NCBI RefSeq assembly: GCF_004770765.1
Contig: NZ_RQFK01000026.1
Coordinates: 310,001 to 374,000 of the forward strand
Length of the DNA: 64,000 nucleotides
Reading direction: 5' to 3'
From: Leptospira noumeaensis
GTDB lineage: Bacteria > Spirochaetota > Leptospiria > Leptospirales > Leptospiraceae
The position numbers were made by a program, and so were the translations under genes. Shown piece by piece: positions 25,499 through 33,596 of the stretch (its first letter is position 1; every line of letters starts with the position of its first letter). The notes under the pieces were generated by a model, which was given only the letters and a program-made list of their open reading frames with translations, was not told the DNA's origin and did no database searches.

Positions 25499-27928
25499 AA
25501 TAAATTCGATTTGTTGGCAGAGATCCTCTGCCTTATACATTTTCGAAAGGTAAGCAGAAACAATAGATTCCAATCCCTCTTCTTCCAGAAATTTATCGCC
25601 ACCAGATAGAGGGGCGTCGGAACTAATCAAAATGATTGGAATTTTTTGGTCTTTGTGGCGACGCCCTTCCCATTCATGAATCAGTGAGATCCCGGTCATC
25701 CCAGGCATTTGTAAATCGGTGATGAGTAGTGTCGGTGTGATCCGAGAGAGATGTGACAAAGCCTCTTCCCCATTTCCTGCTTCGATCACAATCCACTGAT
25801 TTCTTCGCATAACCTCCGCTAAGTCTGACCTGAAGTTTCCAGAATCATCTACAAGAAGAACAGATTTTGTACTTTTAGATAAAGAAATTTCAAAAGAAGA
25901 TCCCACTCCCAGTACAGACTTGATTCTAAGTTTTCCAAAATGGGCTTCGAGGATATTCATACAAAGTTGTAAACCGAGCCCTGTTCCCCTTTCCCCAGCC
26001 GTTCCTGGAAGGCTTTTGATATTTTCTTCCCCTGTCAGTTTGTGAATTTGTTCTTCGCTCATCCCAAGTCCACGGTCACGAATTTCGACAGATAACCATT
26101 TCCCTTTGTAAGAAACACCGACCCAAACTTCGGAATTGAGATAAGAATATTTGATCGAGTTGGTTAGGATATTTTTAAACACTTCTCCAATTAAAGTTCT
26201 GTCAGCAATGATTTCTGCTTGGATGGGAGTTTCTTTCTGAATTCGAATCCCTTTGAGAGTAGCGAGTGGTTCGACTGATTCAATGATTTCGTTTAAGAGT
26301 TCGTTCACACAAAACCGAGTTTGGATGAGTTTGGTTCCAATGGCATCAAACCGACTGACATCCAGAAGTTGTTCCAACATCCGAAGGGATTGGGTGACAC
26401 CCGTTTTACAGATCTCTAAAAATTTCTTTTTTTCTTCTTCGGTAGATTCACTAAAACTAAAATCGATTACATCTAAGATTTGATTCACACTATTGAGCGG
26501 CGAACGTAAGTCATGCGAAATGAGAGAAACAAAGTTTGCTTTCCAACGATTTGCTTTTTCTAGTTCTAAAGTACGTGCTTTTACTTTTTTCTCGAGGGCT
26601 TCTTTTCTTTTGTACAATTCCTTTGATAAAGATTCGGATCGTTTGTAAACACGAACCAAACCAAAAGTCACACCGAGTGTTTGTGGAAAAATAAACAAAT
26701 ACAGAGAAACAAGACCCATTGGCCTATACCCAAAGTTGGGATTGGTGATCAAAAACAAATCAATGAGTCCACCGATAATTGCCAAAAGTAAACTAAAGAA
26801 GTACAATCGACTTTCTTTTCTTTGGAAATACAAAGCAACGGACACAGAGATCAAACCTAAAAATACAAATACAGCGGATGCCGATTCAAAATAAAAAGAA
26901 ATCTCTGCGAGATGCGAAACAGGAGTCAAAACGGCAACCCCAAAAAATACCAAAGCATAAAGTTTTAAAAAACTGATCACCCGTCTGAAAAAACGCATTT
27001 GGGTTAAATTCAGGAGAATGTATGCCCCAAAATACATAATCAAAATAATACCAAGGCGAGAGAGTCGAAACAAAGGAACACAGTATTCATCGGGAAAAAG
27101 GTTAAATAGAATTTTTGTTTCGATGAGCGTGGATGCTAAAATCAAAATTCCCAAATAAACAAAAGCCATCCTAAGTGCATTTCGTTCGGATCGATTGATA
27201 AAATACACTAACGCATGATATATGGCAAGAAGTGCCATGAAAATCATAAGAATCCATGTGACTGTATAATTTACATTCCAGATACGAATGATATTTTGTA
27301 ATTTTCCAAAACGAATGATTCCGTGAATACCTGCATACTTATGAGAGAAATTGGAAACATGAACCACCAAATCTAATTTTTTAGAGATTCCCTTTAAAGG
27401 AACAATTTTGATTTGAAAAGAAGGAATGTGATCTTTTGCCGTTTTTGCCAGGTTTCCGTTCTCAGCAATTAGTTCCCCATTCAAATACATCTTATAGGCG
27501 CTATGTAAAACCGGAACCAGAAGTGCGTACGGTTCTTTATCCGAAGTATCTTCTACCTCTGGCAAAAGAACCGTTAGGCGGTAAGTAGCAAATCCAAAAC
27601 TAGGGTAATCCTCACCATCTTCGTTCTCCTGAGAAAACCATGGAACTCCTACTTTTAAATAAGATTTACGTTCTGGAGACGTTTGTTTTGGATCTAAAAA
27701 TTCGTTCCAATAGAATTCCCATTTTCCCGTTAAGTTTATGGTTTCCCCTGAAAAGTTGGCAGTGCGAGCATCAAGAATACCATCTTTTGCCAGTAAGGTT
27801 GGATAAGCATCAAACCGGCAGGAGGTGGTGCCAAAAATGATGAAGAGTAAAATTAAGGGATAACTACAAAAAATAAGTAAGTCCCAGAAAGATTTTTGGA
27901 TGGATGAGAAGAATGCGCTGAGAATCAT
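25490..27928 (-). CDS. Hybrid histidine kinase with 7TMR-DISM sensor and C-terminal receiver
   Basis: 812 residues. An N-terminal membrane segment and 7TMR-DISM sensor (about 45-200) precede seven helices (about 215-400), a short coiled coil, HisKA with SLISHDLRSPLN (His near residue 472), HATPase_c with NILTNSIKY, DRGLGMS and GTGLGLQ, and a receiver domain with LLVDDSGNF and LITDLQMPGMTG. It could pass phosphate through its own receiver or directly to the adjacent response regulator. Its start is six bases from that of the divergent regulator. Confidence 0.92.
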   Translation of the reverse strand: MILSAFFSSIQKSFWDLLIFCSYPLILLFIIFGTTSCRFDAYPTLLAKDGILDARTANFSGETINLTGKWEFYWNEFLDPKQTSPERKSYLKVGVPWFSQENEDGEDYPSFGFATYRLTVLLPEVEDTSDKEPYALLVPVLHSAYKMYLNGELIAENGNLAKTAKDHIPSFQIKIVPLKGISKKLDLVVHVSNFSHKYAGIHGIIRFGKLQNIIRIWNVNYTVTWILMIFMALLAIYHALVYFINRSERNALRMAFVYLGILILASTLIETKILFNLFPDEYCVPLFRLSRLGIILIMYFGAYILLNLTQMRFFRRVISFLKLYALVFFGVAVLTPVSHLAEISFYFESASAVFVFLGLISVSVALYFQRKESRLYFFSLLLAIIGGLIDLFLITNPNFGYRPMGLVSLYLFIFPQTLGVTFGLVRVYKRSESLSKELYKRKEALEKKVKARTLELEKANRWKANFVSLISHDLRSPLNSVNQILDVIDFSFSESTEEEKKKFLEICKTGVTQSLRMLEQLLDVSRFDAIGTKLIQTRFCVNELLNEIIESVEPLATLKGIRIQKETPIQAEIIADRTLIGEVFKNILTNSIKYSYLNSEVWVGVSYKGKWLSVEIRDRGLGMSEEQIHKLTGEENIKSLPGTAGERGTGLGLQLCMNILEAHFGKLRIKSVLGVGSSFEISLSKSTKSVLLVDDSGNFRSDLAEVMRRNQWIVIEAGNGEEALSHLSRITPTLLITDLQMPGMTGISLIHEWEGRRHKDQKIPIILISSDAPLSGGDKFLEEEGLESIVSAYLSKMYKAEDLCQQIEFILP

Positions 27929-27934
27929 GAGGCT

Positions 27935-28531
27935 GTGGAATCCGTTAAAATTGCCATCTTAGAAGATCATTCCGTTGTCACTGAAGGAATCATATCTATC
28001 CTGAAATCCAATCCTTTCTTTTCTCTTGCCGGAGAATTTCGAACTGCTGCTGATTTGTTTCATTTTTTGGAATCTAATCCCATCCATGTTTTGGTTCTGG
28101 ACATCGACTTACCGGATCGGAATGGCATCGACGTTTTACGTGAAATTAAAGAAAAACACCAACCCACAAAAGTCATCATCTTTTCTTTGCATGGAAGCCG
28201 AGTCTACGTAGAAGATGCCCTCAAAGCCAAGGCTGATGGGTATATGTTAAAATCAGATCCCATCTCCAAATTGCCAGAAGTCATTGATCTTGTGATGAAA
28301 GGTGGCTCTTTTGTATCCGATGGAGTGAGTAAAGTACAACTTCCTTTCTCCGCATTCCAAATGGAAATCTTGAATTTACTTGTGCAAGGTTTGTCTCAAA
28401 ACGAAGTAGCAGATCGAATTCAAAAATCGAGAAAAACAGTAGAATACCATCTCAACCAAATGCGGACAAAATTCTCTTGTAAAAACAACAACGAACTCAT
28501 TTCCAAATACGAAAAAGAAATACAAAAATAG
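27935..28531 (+). CDS. LuxR/NarL-type response regulator
   Basis: 198 residues. The receiver domain (1-120) shows ILEDHSVVTEG, LVLDIDLPDRNGID with the phospho-Asp, and VIIFSLHG and KSDP for the switch Thr/Ser and Lys. A LuxR-type helix-turn-helix follows (LLVQGLSQNEVADRIQKSRKTVEYHL). The GTG start at 27935 has TGAGG upstream. It is the probable partner of the divergent hybrid kinase. Confidence 0.9.
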   Translation: MESVKIAILEDHSVVTEGIISILKSNPFFSLAGEFRTAADLFHFLESNPIHVLVLDIDLPDRNGIDVLREIKEKHQPTKVIIFSLHGSRVYVEDALKAKADGYMLKSDPISKLPEVIDLVMKGGSFVSDGVSKVQLPFSAFQMEILNLLVQGLSQNEVADRIQKSRKTVEYHLNQMRTKFSCKNNNELISKYEKEIQK

Positions 28532-28576
28532 TCGTTTCGTGATTTCCTAGTCATTTGTTTCGACTAAACTAATGGT

Positions 28577-29089
28577 ATGAAACATATTTATTTACTTCGT
28601 CATGCCAAATCAGAATGGGATGAACCTTATGATTCTGATTTGGAACGTTCTCTATCCAGACGCGGAAAGGAACAATCCAAAGCCTTACGCGAATACTTAA
28701 AAGAAAGTCGATTTGAATTTGACCAATGTTTGGTTTCACCCGCCGAACGAACGCAAAAAACCTATGCCTTCCTACGCAAAGAAATCCTTCGTTTTCCCAA
28801 ACCGGATTTACGAGAAGCCATCTACGATGCGGACAAGGAAGATCTTTTGTTTTTACTCCATGGCCTTTCTCCTTCCGTACGTTCTGTTTGTCTTGTGGGC
28901 CACAATCCTGGGTTGGAAGAACTTGGATCTGCCTTACTTTTTGGAGAATCCTCTCACACAAAATTTCAGAAATTTCCTACGGCCTCATTTCTCGGCTTGA
29001 GTTTTCCACAAGATTCATGGAAAGATCTTGTCTGGGGCAGTTGCCAATTGGCAGTTTTTTGGATCCCTGGACAAATAGGCAAAGAATGA
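28577..29089 (+). CDS. SixA-like histidine phosphatase
   Basis: 170 residues. The histidine phosphatase signature LLRHAKSEWDEP is at the N-terminus (catalytic His in RHA), with a second catalytic His in LVGHNPGLEEL. SixA proteins dephosphorylate phosphohistidine on phosphotransfer domains. Its place just after a two-component pair is suggestive but not proof of a link. It overlaps hpt by ATGA. Confidence 0.87.
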   Translation: MKHIYLLRHAKSEWDEPYDSDLERSLSRRGKEQSKALREYLKESRFEFDQCLVSPAERTQKTYAFLRKEILRFPKPDLREAIYDADKEDLLFLLHGLSPSVRSVCLVGHNPGLEELGSALLFGESSHTKFQKFPTASFLGLSFPQDSWKDLVWGSCQLAVFWIPGQIGKE

Positions 29090-29607
29090 AACCTTTATAT
29101 TCAGAAGAAAGAATCCACCAACGTGTAGAAGAACTAGCGAGAGAAATTTCTCGTGATTTCCTAAGCAAAGATTTAGTTGTGATTGGAATCCTCAACGGTG
29201 GATTTATCTTCACAGCTGACCTTTGCCGTAGCATTGCCATCCCACACGAAGTAGACTTTATGGCCGCCTCTTCTTATGGAGACACAACCACTTCTGGAGA
29301 TTTAAAAATCACTAAAGAGCTCAAACACTCAGTCAAAAATAAATCTGTATTGCTTGTGGAAGACATTGTAGATACAGGAAAAACTTTAGAATACTTACTC
29401 GAAGAAGTGGGAAAACAAAATCCCAAAGACTTGAAAGTCGCTACCCTCTTCTGGAAAAAATCAAAAGCAAACCCACATATCCCTGTCGATTATCCAGGAT
29501 TTATCATCGAGGATGATTTTCTTGTAGGTTATGGTTTGGACTACCAAGGCCGGTATCGTAACTTACCTTATGTGGCGAAATTGGAAGGGATGGATTCAAA
29601 TTCTTAA
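29086..29607 (+). CDS. hpt: Hypoxanthine phosphoribosyltransferase
   Basis: 173 residues from the ATG at 29086, which overlaps the previous stop as ATGA; a longer in-frame ORF upstream is a shadow of the phosphatase gene. The PRPP-binding loop is LLVEDIVDTGKTLEYL, and LNGGFIFTADL and FLVGYGLDYQGRYRNLPY are typical. It salvages hypoxanthine or guanine to nucleotide. Confidence 0.93.
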   Translation: MKPLYSEERIHQRVEELAREISRDFLSKDLVVIGILNGGFIFTADLCRSIAIPHEVDFMAASSYGDTTTSGDLKITKELKHSVKNKSVLLVEDIVDTGKTLEYLLEEVGKQNPKDLKVATLFWKKSKANPHIPVDYPGFIIEDDFLVGYGLDYQGRYRNLPYVAKLEGMDSNS

Positions 29608-29730
29608 TTAAGGAAAATCATTTGTGGAATATCCTTCAACCAACTGGGCCAACTAAACTACACATCGCTGACCAACAAAATAATCAAATCTTAGTGTATT
29701 AAAAAGCTGAGTATCCGTTTTTATTTTCCA

Positions 29731-29869
29731 GGCGCCTCGCATTGGTTAGTGGAACCAAATCCAATCATAAACCGACCGGGCTCCTCCGGGGTGCGCTTAC
29801 GCTCCCGTCCCCAGCCATCTAACGATGGCAGGTGACCAAGCCCTTCGGGTCCCTGGCGCGGGGGTTAGG
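29731..29869 (-). repeat. GC-rich modular intergenic repeat, copy C
   Basis: It begins GGCGCCTCGCATTGGTTAGT, the same end as copy B, and finishes with TGGCGCGGG, again as in copy B, but the interior is a different GC-rich sequence with GCCATC/GATGGC and GCCCTTCGGG hairpins. That interior resembles the element at 48952-49059. It fills the hpt to pstS-like gap; no ORF or tRNA is supported here. Confidence 0.65.
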
Positions 29870-29878
29870 TTAATTATC

Positions 29879-30790
29879 CTACTTCACCGGCTCCGCCGAA
29901 ACTTCCACTTCTGGCAAAGATGCTCTTAAATATCCCGATTGTAAAACGGCCACTTGCCCTTGTTCGCTGGTAAGGAAAGTAACAAAGGCATCAATTTTAT
30001 CACCTTGATCGGTTTTATAAATGATAAATAATTCGCGAGCTAGTTTGTATTTACGATCATAAACATTTCTGATGGAAGGAGAAATATAAGGATCTTTGTT
30101 AGTTTTTGCATAATCCAAAGTTTTTAGTTTGTCTTTGTTTTCCACAATGGCAGATCCCATTCCCATATAACCAATGCTATTTTGATTTTCTTGGATGAAT
30201 TTTGACATTTCCGCATTGTCTTTTACGATTTTAGCGTCTTTTGAGAATACATTGGATTTGTATTCATTGAACTCATTTAAACCCAAATCCTTTCGTTTGA
30301 GGATATGGTTTTGGAAATAATCTTGAGTTCCCGATTTATCGTTACGAATGACAATCGAAATGGGAGCATCGACACCACCCACTTCTTTCCAGTTTTTAAT
30401 TTTGCCGGAAAAGATATCGGAGGTTTGGCTTAAGTTAAGTTTGGTTACAGTATTCTTTGGATTTACAACAAGTGCGACACCGTCGTAAGCCAGTCTTACT
30501 TTTTCTAAATTTCCTGTTTTACGAAGGTCATCAAATTCAGCTTGGTTTAAGTCACGCGAAGAAACTGCCATATCAATTTCCCCTTTTCGCAAACGGTCAA
30601 TCCCTGATTCGGATCCACCGCCTTCGACTGTTACACGAGCATTTGAATTTACCTTTTCATATTCGGTCCCTAAATACCGCATCATACTGTTCATAGTTTC
30701 AGAACCAGCCACTTTTAGGGTTTGTTTGTCCTTACAAGCGACAAAATTAATTGTAATCAAAATGTAAAAAAGCAGAGAAAGGTTTTTCAT
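29879..30790 (-). CDS. PstS-like phosphate-binding lipoprotein
   Basis: 303 residues with lipobox FVACK. The periplasmic-binding fold begins LKVAGSETMNSMMRYLGTEYE and contains EGGGSESGIDRL, SSRDLNQAEF and RNDKSGTQDYF, matching the phosphate ABC transporter substrate-binding family. No pstC/A/B genes adjoin, so it is an orphan binding protein, possibly a sensor or scavenger. It diverges from the OmpA gene. Confidence 0.87.
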   Translation of the reverse strand: MKNLSLLFYILITINFVACKDKQTLKVAGSETMNSMMRYLGTEYEKVNSNARVTVEGGGSESGIDRLRKGEIDMAVSSRDLNQAEFDDLRKTGNLEKVRLAYDGVALVVNPKNTVTKLNLSQTSDIFSGKIKNWKEVGGVDAPISIVIRNDKSGTQDYFQNHILKRKDLGLNEFNEYKSNVFSKDAKIVKDNAEMSKFIQENQNSIGYMGMGSAIVENKDKLKTLDYAKTNKDPYISPSIRNVYDRKYKLARELFIIYKTDQGDKIDAFVTFLTSEQGQVAVLQSGYLRASLPEVEVSAEPVK

Positions 30791-30896
30791 GGTAATTCAG
30801 GTAAAGCCAAAAATCAATCCTTCGTCAATCGCAAAAACCGCTAGTTTTTTCTCTTTCTCCTCTCAGTTTTTCAAAAAATACCCCGATCTTTTCAAT

Positions 30897-32276
30897 GTGA
30901 AGACAATCCGACGACTCGTATTTTGTTTTGTCATTTTTCTCCCTTTTGTGACCTCAACTGCAAAAGAAACAGGGAAAACCACCTTCCAGTGGAAATGGAA
31001 AGAAAACCAAGTTTTAGAACTGAATGAATACCATGATGTATTTTTCCGCGTAGGAACTAAAACGGTGGAAAGAGAAGATAAAAACAGAGTGGTGATGAAA
31101 CCTAAAAAATGTTCATCTGATTCTTGTTTGGTGAATGCATTTTTTGATACATACATTCGGTATGGAAAAACATCTGGCCCTTTTTGGAAGGACAAAGAGT
31201 TTTTATCTGACTTCACTCTCTTTCGTAATGGTAAGTATGAAGTTCCAAACGAATTCATTATGCCAAACCTGAGAAGTTTTCCCAGTTTTCCCGACACTCC
31301 AGTTTCTGTTTCTGATATTTGGAAATTACCTGCAGAAGAGTCTTTCGATTTCAGTGCAGAACGTATCCGTGTCAAAGTCCTTCCTGAATATACCTTCCAA
31401 GGCATTCATCCTTGGTCAGAAGGAAACTACAAAGGAAATTGTGAAAAGATCACTTACACCTATCCCATCTTTTATACCAAACCAGAAGGTGAAAAAATGG
31501 TACCAAACGTACCATACAAAATTTTTGGTTTTGCTTCGGGAACAGTTTTCTTTAATGCAAGCAGAGGTGTTCCTGAATTCAAAGAAGTTAAATTATCTTA
31601 TACATTTATATATCCCAATGGAACCGTTCAGGAAGCAAACTTTCATATCAAAGGAATTTATTTCCTCCGCAACCAAGTAAACGCTAAAGACAAAGAAACA
31701 ATTCGGGAAGATATTTTGGAAGATTTGATTGTCGGCTACTCGGGAGTTCCAAATAATGCGAAGTTAGGTGATCATAACAGAGTTCCGACCAATGGAAAAG
31801 AACCGAATGGGGAAAACATAGGACGAATCACAGATACAGGCGAAGTACCGACACCTGATAAAAATACTGCGCCAGAAAACCAAGATGTCCAAGGGAAACT
31901 TCCTATCACAGTACGAACTTCGGAAGATGGAATTGTGTTTTCATTAGATTCTATTCTTTTTGATTTTAATGATAGCAAACTGAAACCCGATGCAGAAACC
32001 GCGGTCGCAAAAATTGCGGAAATTTTAAAAAAATATCCTGATCGGGAGATTCGAGTTTCTGGTCATACAGACAATATCGGAAAAAAAGAATACAATCAAA
32101 AACTATCCGAAGACAGAGCCAAGTCCGTACTTCATTCGTTAGTTGATAACTACAAAATGGATGAAAAACATATATCTTTCAAAGGATACGCTGACGATGT
32201 TCCGATGGTTCCCAATGATACAGAAGAAAACCGACACAAAAACCGCCGCGTAGAAATTACTTTAGTTTTGGACTAA
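30897..32276 (+). CDS. OmpA-family protein with unknown N-terminal domain
   Basis: About 459 residues if it starts at the GTG at 30897, which gives a signal peptide (KTIRRLVFCFVIFLPFVTS). The longer frame to 30789 would overlap the divergent pstS-like start and adds no leader. Residues up to about 330 form a beta-rich domain that I do not recognise. A Pro/Asn-rich linker follows, then a C-terminal OmpA peptidoglycan-binding domain with LFDFNDSKLKPDA, VSGHTDNIGKKEYNQKLSEDRA and NRRVEITLV. It is probably a periplasm-spanning envelope protein. Confidence 0.82.
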   Translation: MKTIRRLVFCFVIFLPFVTSTAKETGKTTFQWKWKENQVLELNEYHDVFFRVGTKTVEREDKNRVVMKPKKCSSDSCLVNAFFDTYIRYGKTSGPFWKDKEFLSDFTLFRNGKYEVPNEFIMPNLRSFPSFPDTPVSVSDIWKLPAEESFDFSAERIRVKVLPEYTFQGIHPWSEGNYKGNCEKITYTYPIFYTKPEGEKMVPNVPYKIFGFASGTVFFNASRGVPEFKEVKLSYTFIYPNGTVQEANFHIKGIYFLRNQVNAKDKETIREDILEDLIVGYSGVPNNAKLGDHNRVPTNGKEPNGENIGRITDTGEVPTPDKNTAPENQDVQGKLPITVRTSEDGIVFSLDSILFDFNDSKLKPDAETAVAKIAEILKKYPDREIRVSGHTDNIGKKEYNQKLSEDRAKSVLHSLVDNYKMDEKHISFKGYADDVPMVPNDTEENRHKNRRVEITLVLD

Positions 32277-32280
32277 AGGA

Positions 32281-33549
32281 TCAACCGATTTGTAAATCAA
32301 GTCCCACAGAATAAGGTGGGACGATAGGCTCGCTAATCTTTTTCCCTCGTTCCATAAGGACTTCCATTTCTTTCCGAATCTCCCCGAGTAAACTTTGGAT
32401 GGCTTCTTTTTTGTTCGACTGGTAAGTTTGGTAGTATGGTGCCAAGGAAAAGGCAGGTGCCACAACCACATGGGCAACCCTTGCTCTTGCTTCTGTTTTT
32501 CCAAAAATATGTTTTTCAAAACTACAAATCCATTCCATCAAACGTTCCGCTGACGGCCATTGGATTAAGTTTTTGGGTTTGGTGATGATAAAGGCGTAAG
32601 CTGTGTCCACAAGCTGTTTGGCACGACGGATATTTTGATCAGTAAGGTTTTTTGGTGTAGAAGAAAGTGGAGCCCCTGCAGCCAAACTATCCAATGACAT
32701 AAAAAGAATTCGAATTTTTTGGATGGCATTGTCCGATTCATGAAACTTCACATTTAAAATGGAAGCCGCCAAATTGAGAGCCGTATGCCTTGCCCTACCC
32801 AACCGGTAATCAAAATCCTTTCCATCGGTTTCCGCCCTTGGAATTCCTAGTTCAAATTCGGTTTCTTCCAACATCACGCGACCAACGGTTAAAAACCTAC
32901 GGAGTAAGGTTCTTCCACCTGGATAAAGTTTGAGTTTTCGTTCAATCCGAGAAAGAGAAGTTTCAATATCGGCAAGGATCGAATCACGGGAACCAGAAAT
33001 TTTATACTTCACAAAGCTAGGTTGGATCCATAACTCTGCTTTCGGATCTTTTGTAAGAGCTGCTTCCAATCCCCAAAAAGAAACTTGGGCCACACCTGGC
33101 ATAAATGATACCAAGTTATCATTTTCACCGGAGACCATCCCTTCTGGATACATCACAAGTTTGCCATCTGGTTCGGATAATATCTGTTTAGCGACCTTAA
33201 TCGCATCACGATTGAGAGTTCCCGCAATGACAGAAAAAGCACCCACTCGTTTGATGATCTCTCCCACCAAACCAAAACCCCAATTAAAAATACTACGTGA
33301 GGTCATAAAATGGAATCTAGTTCCCATTTTACTGGCAACATGATAAGCAATGATGGGTTCGATTTCACTCGGTTGGTTGGATAAATACATCACCCTTTTG
33401 TTTTTGATTTCTTTGAGATGGAGTTCATCTTCTTTTGTTATTTCTACTCCATCAATATTGAAGAGGAGTTTGGAAAGAATGGGGAAACCTAAGTCCAACC
33501 CCAAGGCAAAGGGAAATTCAAAACGAGGAGGGATAAAAGAATCTTTCAT
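32281..33549 (-). CDS. PlsC-type acyltransferase-like protein with altered catalytic motifs
   Basis: 422 residues from the ATG at 33549; a TTG at 33618 lies inside the upstream gene and has no ribosome site. The N-terminal region follows the acylglycerol-phosphate acyltransferase layout, with VMYLSNQPSEIEPI in place of block I and VMYPEGMVSGEND in place of block III. The catalytic NHxxxxD is here N-Q-x4-E (Q59, E64), and the EGTR-type block lacks Arg. Either this is a distinct clade or the enzyme is inactive. The C-terminal 200 residues are helical and unknown. It lies at the 3' end of the sulfatase gene on the same strand. Confidence 0.7.
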   Translation of the reverse strand: MKDSFIPPRFEFPFALGLDLGFPILSKLLFNIDGVEITKEDELHLKEIKNKRVMYLSNQPSEIEPIIAYHVASKMGTRFHFMTSRSIFNWGFGLVGEIIKRVGAFSVIAGTLNRDAIKVAKQILSEPDGKLVMYPEGMVSGENDNLVSFMPGVAQVSFWGLEAALTKDPKAELWIQPSFVKYKISGSRDSILADIETSLSRIERKLKLYPGGRTLLRRFLTVGRVMLEETEFELGIPRAETDGKDFDYRLGRARHTALNLAASILNVKFHESDNAIQKIRILFMSLDSLAAGAPLSSTPKNLTDQNIRRAKQLVDTAYAFIITKPKNLIQWPSAERLMEWICSFEKHIFGKTEARARVAHVVVAPAFSLAPYYQTYQSNKKEAIQSLLGEIRKEMEVLMERGKKISEPIVPPYSVGLDLQIG

Positions 33550-33596
33550 ACAATTGTCTTGATAAGTAAGCCAAACCCCTTTACCAATACGAGCAA

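Noticed and set aside
28726..29085. Extended N-terminus of hpt
   Set aside because: It is an out-of-frame shadow of the SixA gene; hpt begins at the overlapping ATGA at 29086.
29760..29870. tRNA or small structured RNA in the GC-rich block
   Set aside because: No cloverleaf with anticodon and T-loop consensus could be built; the hairpins match other intergenic repeats instead.
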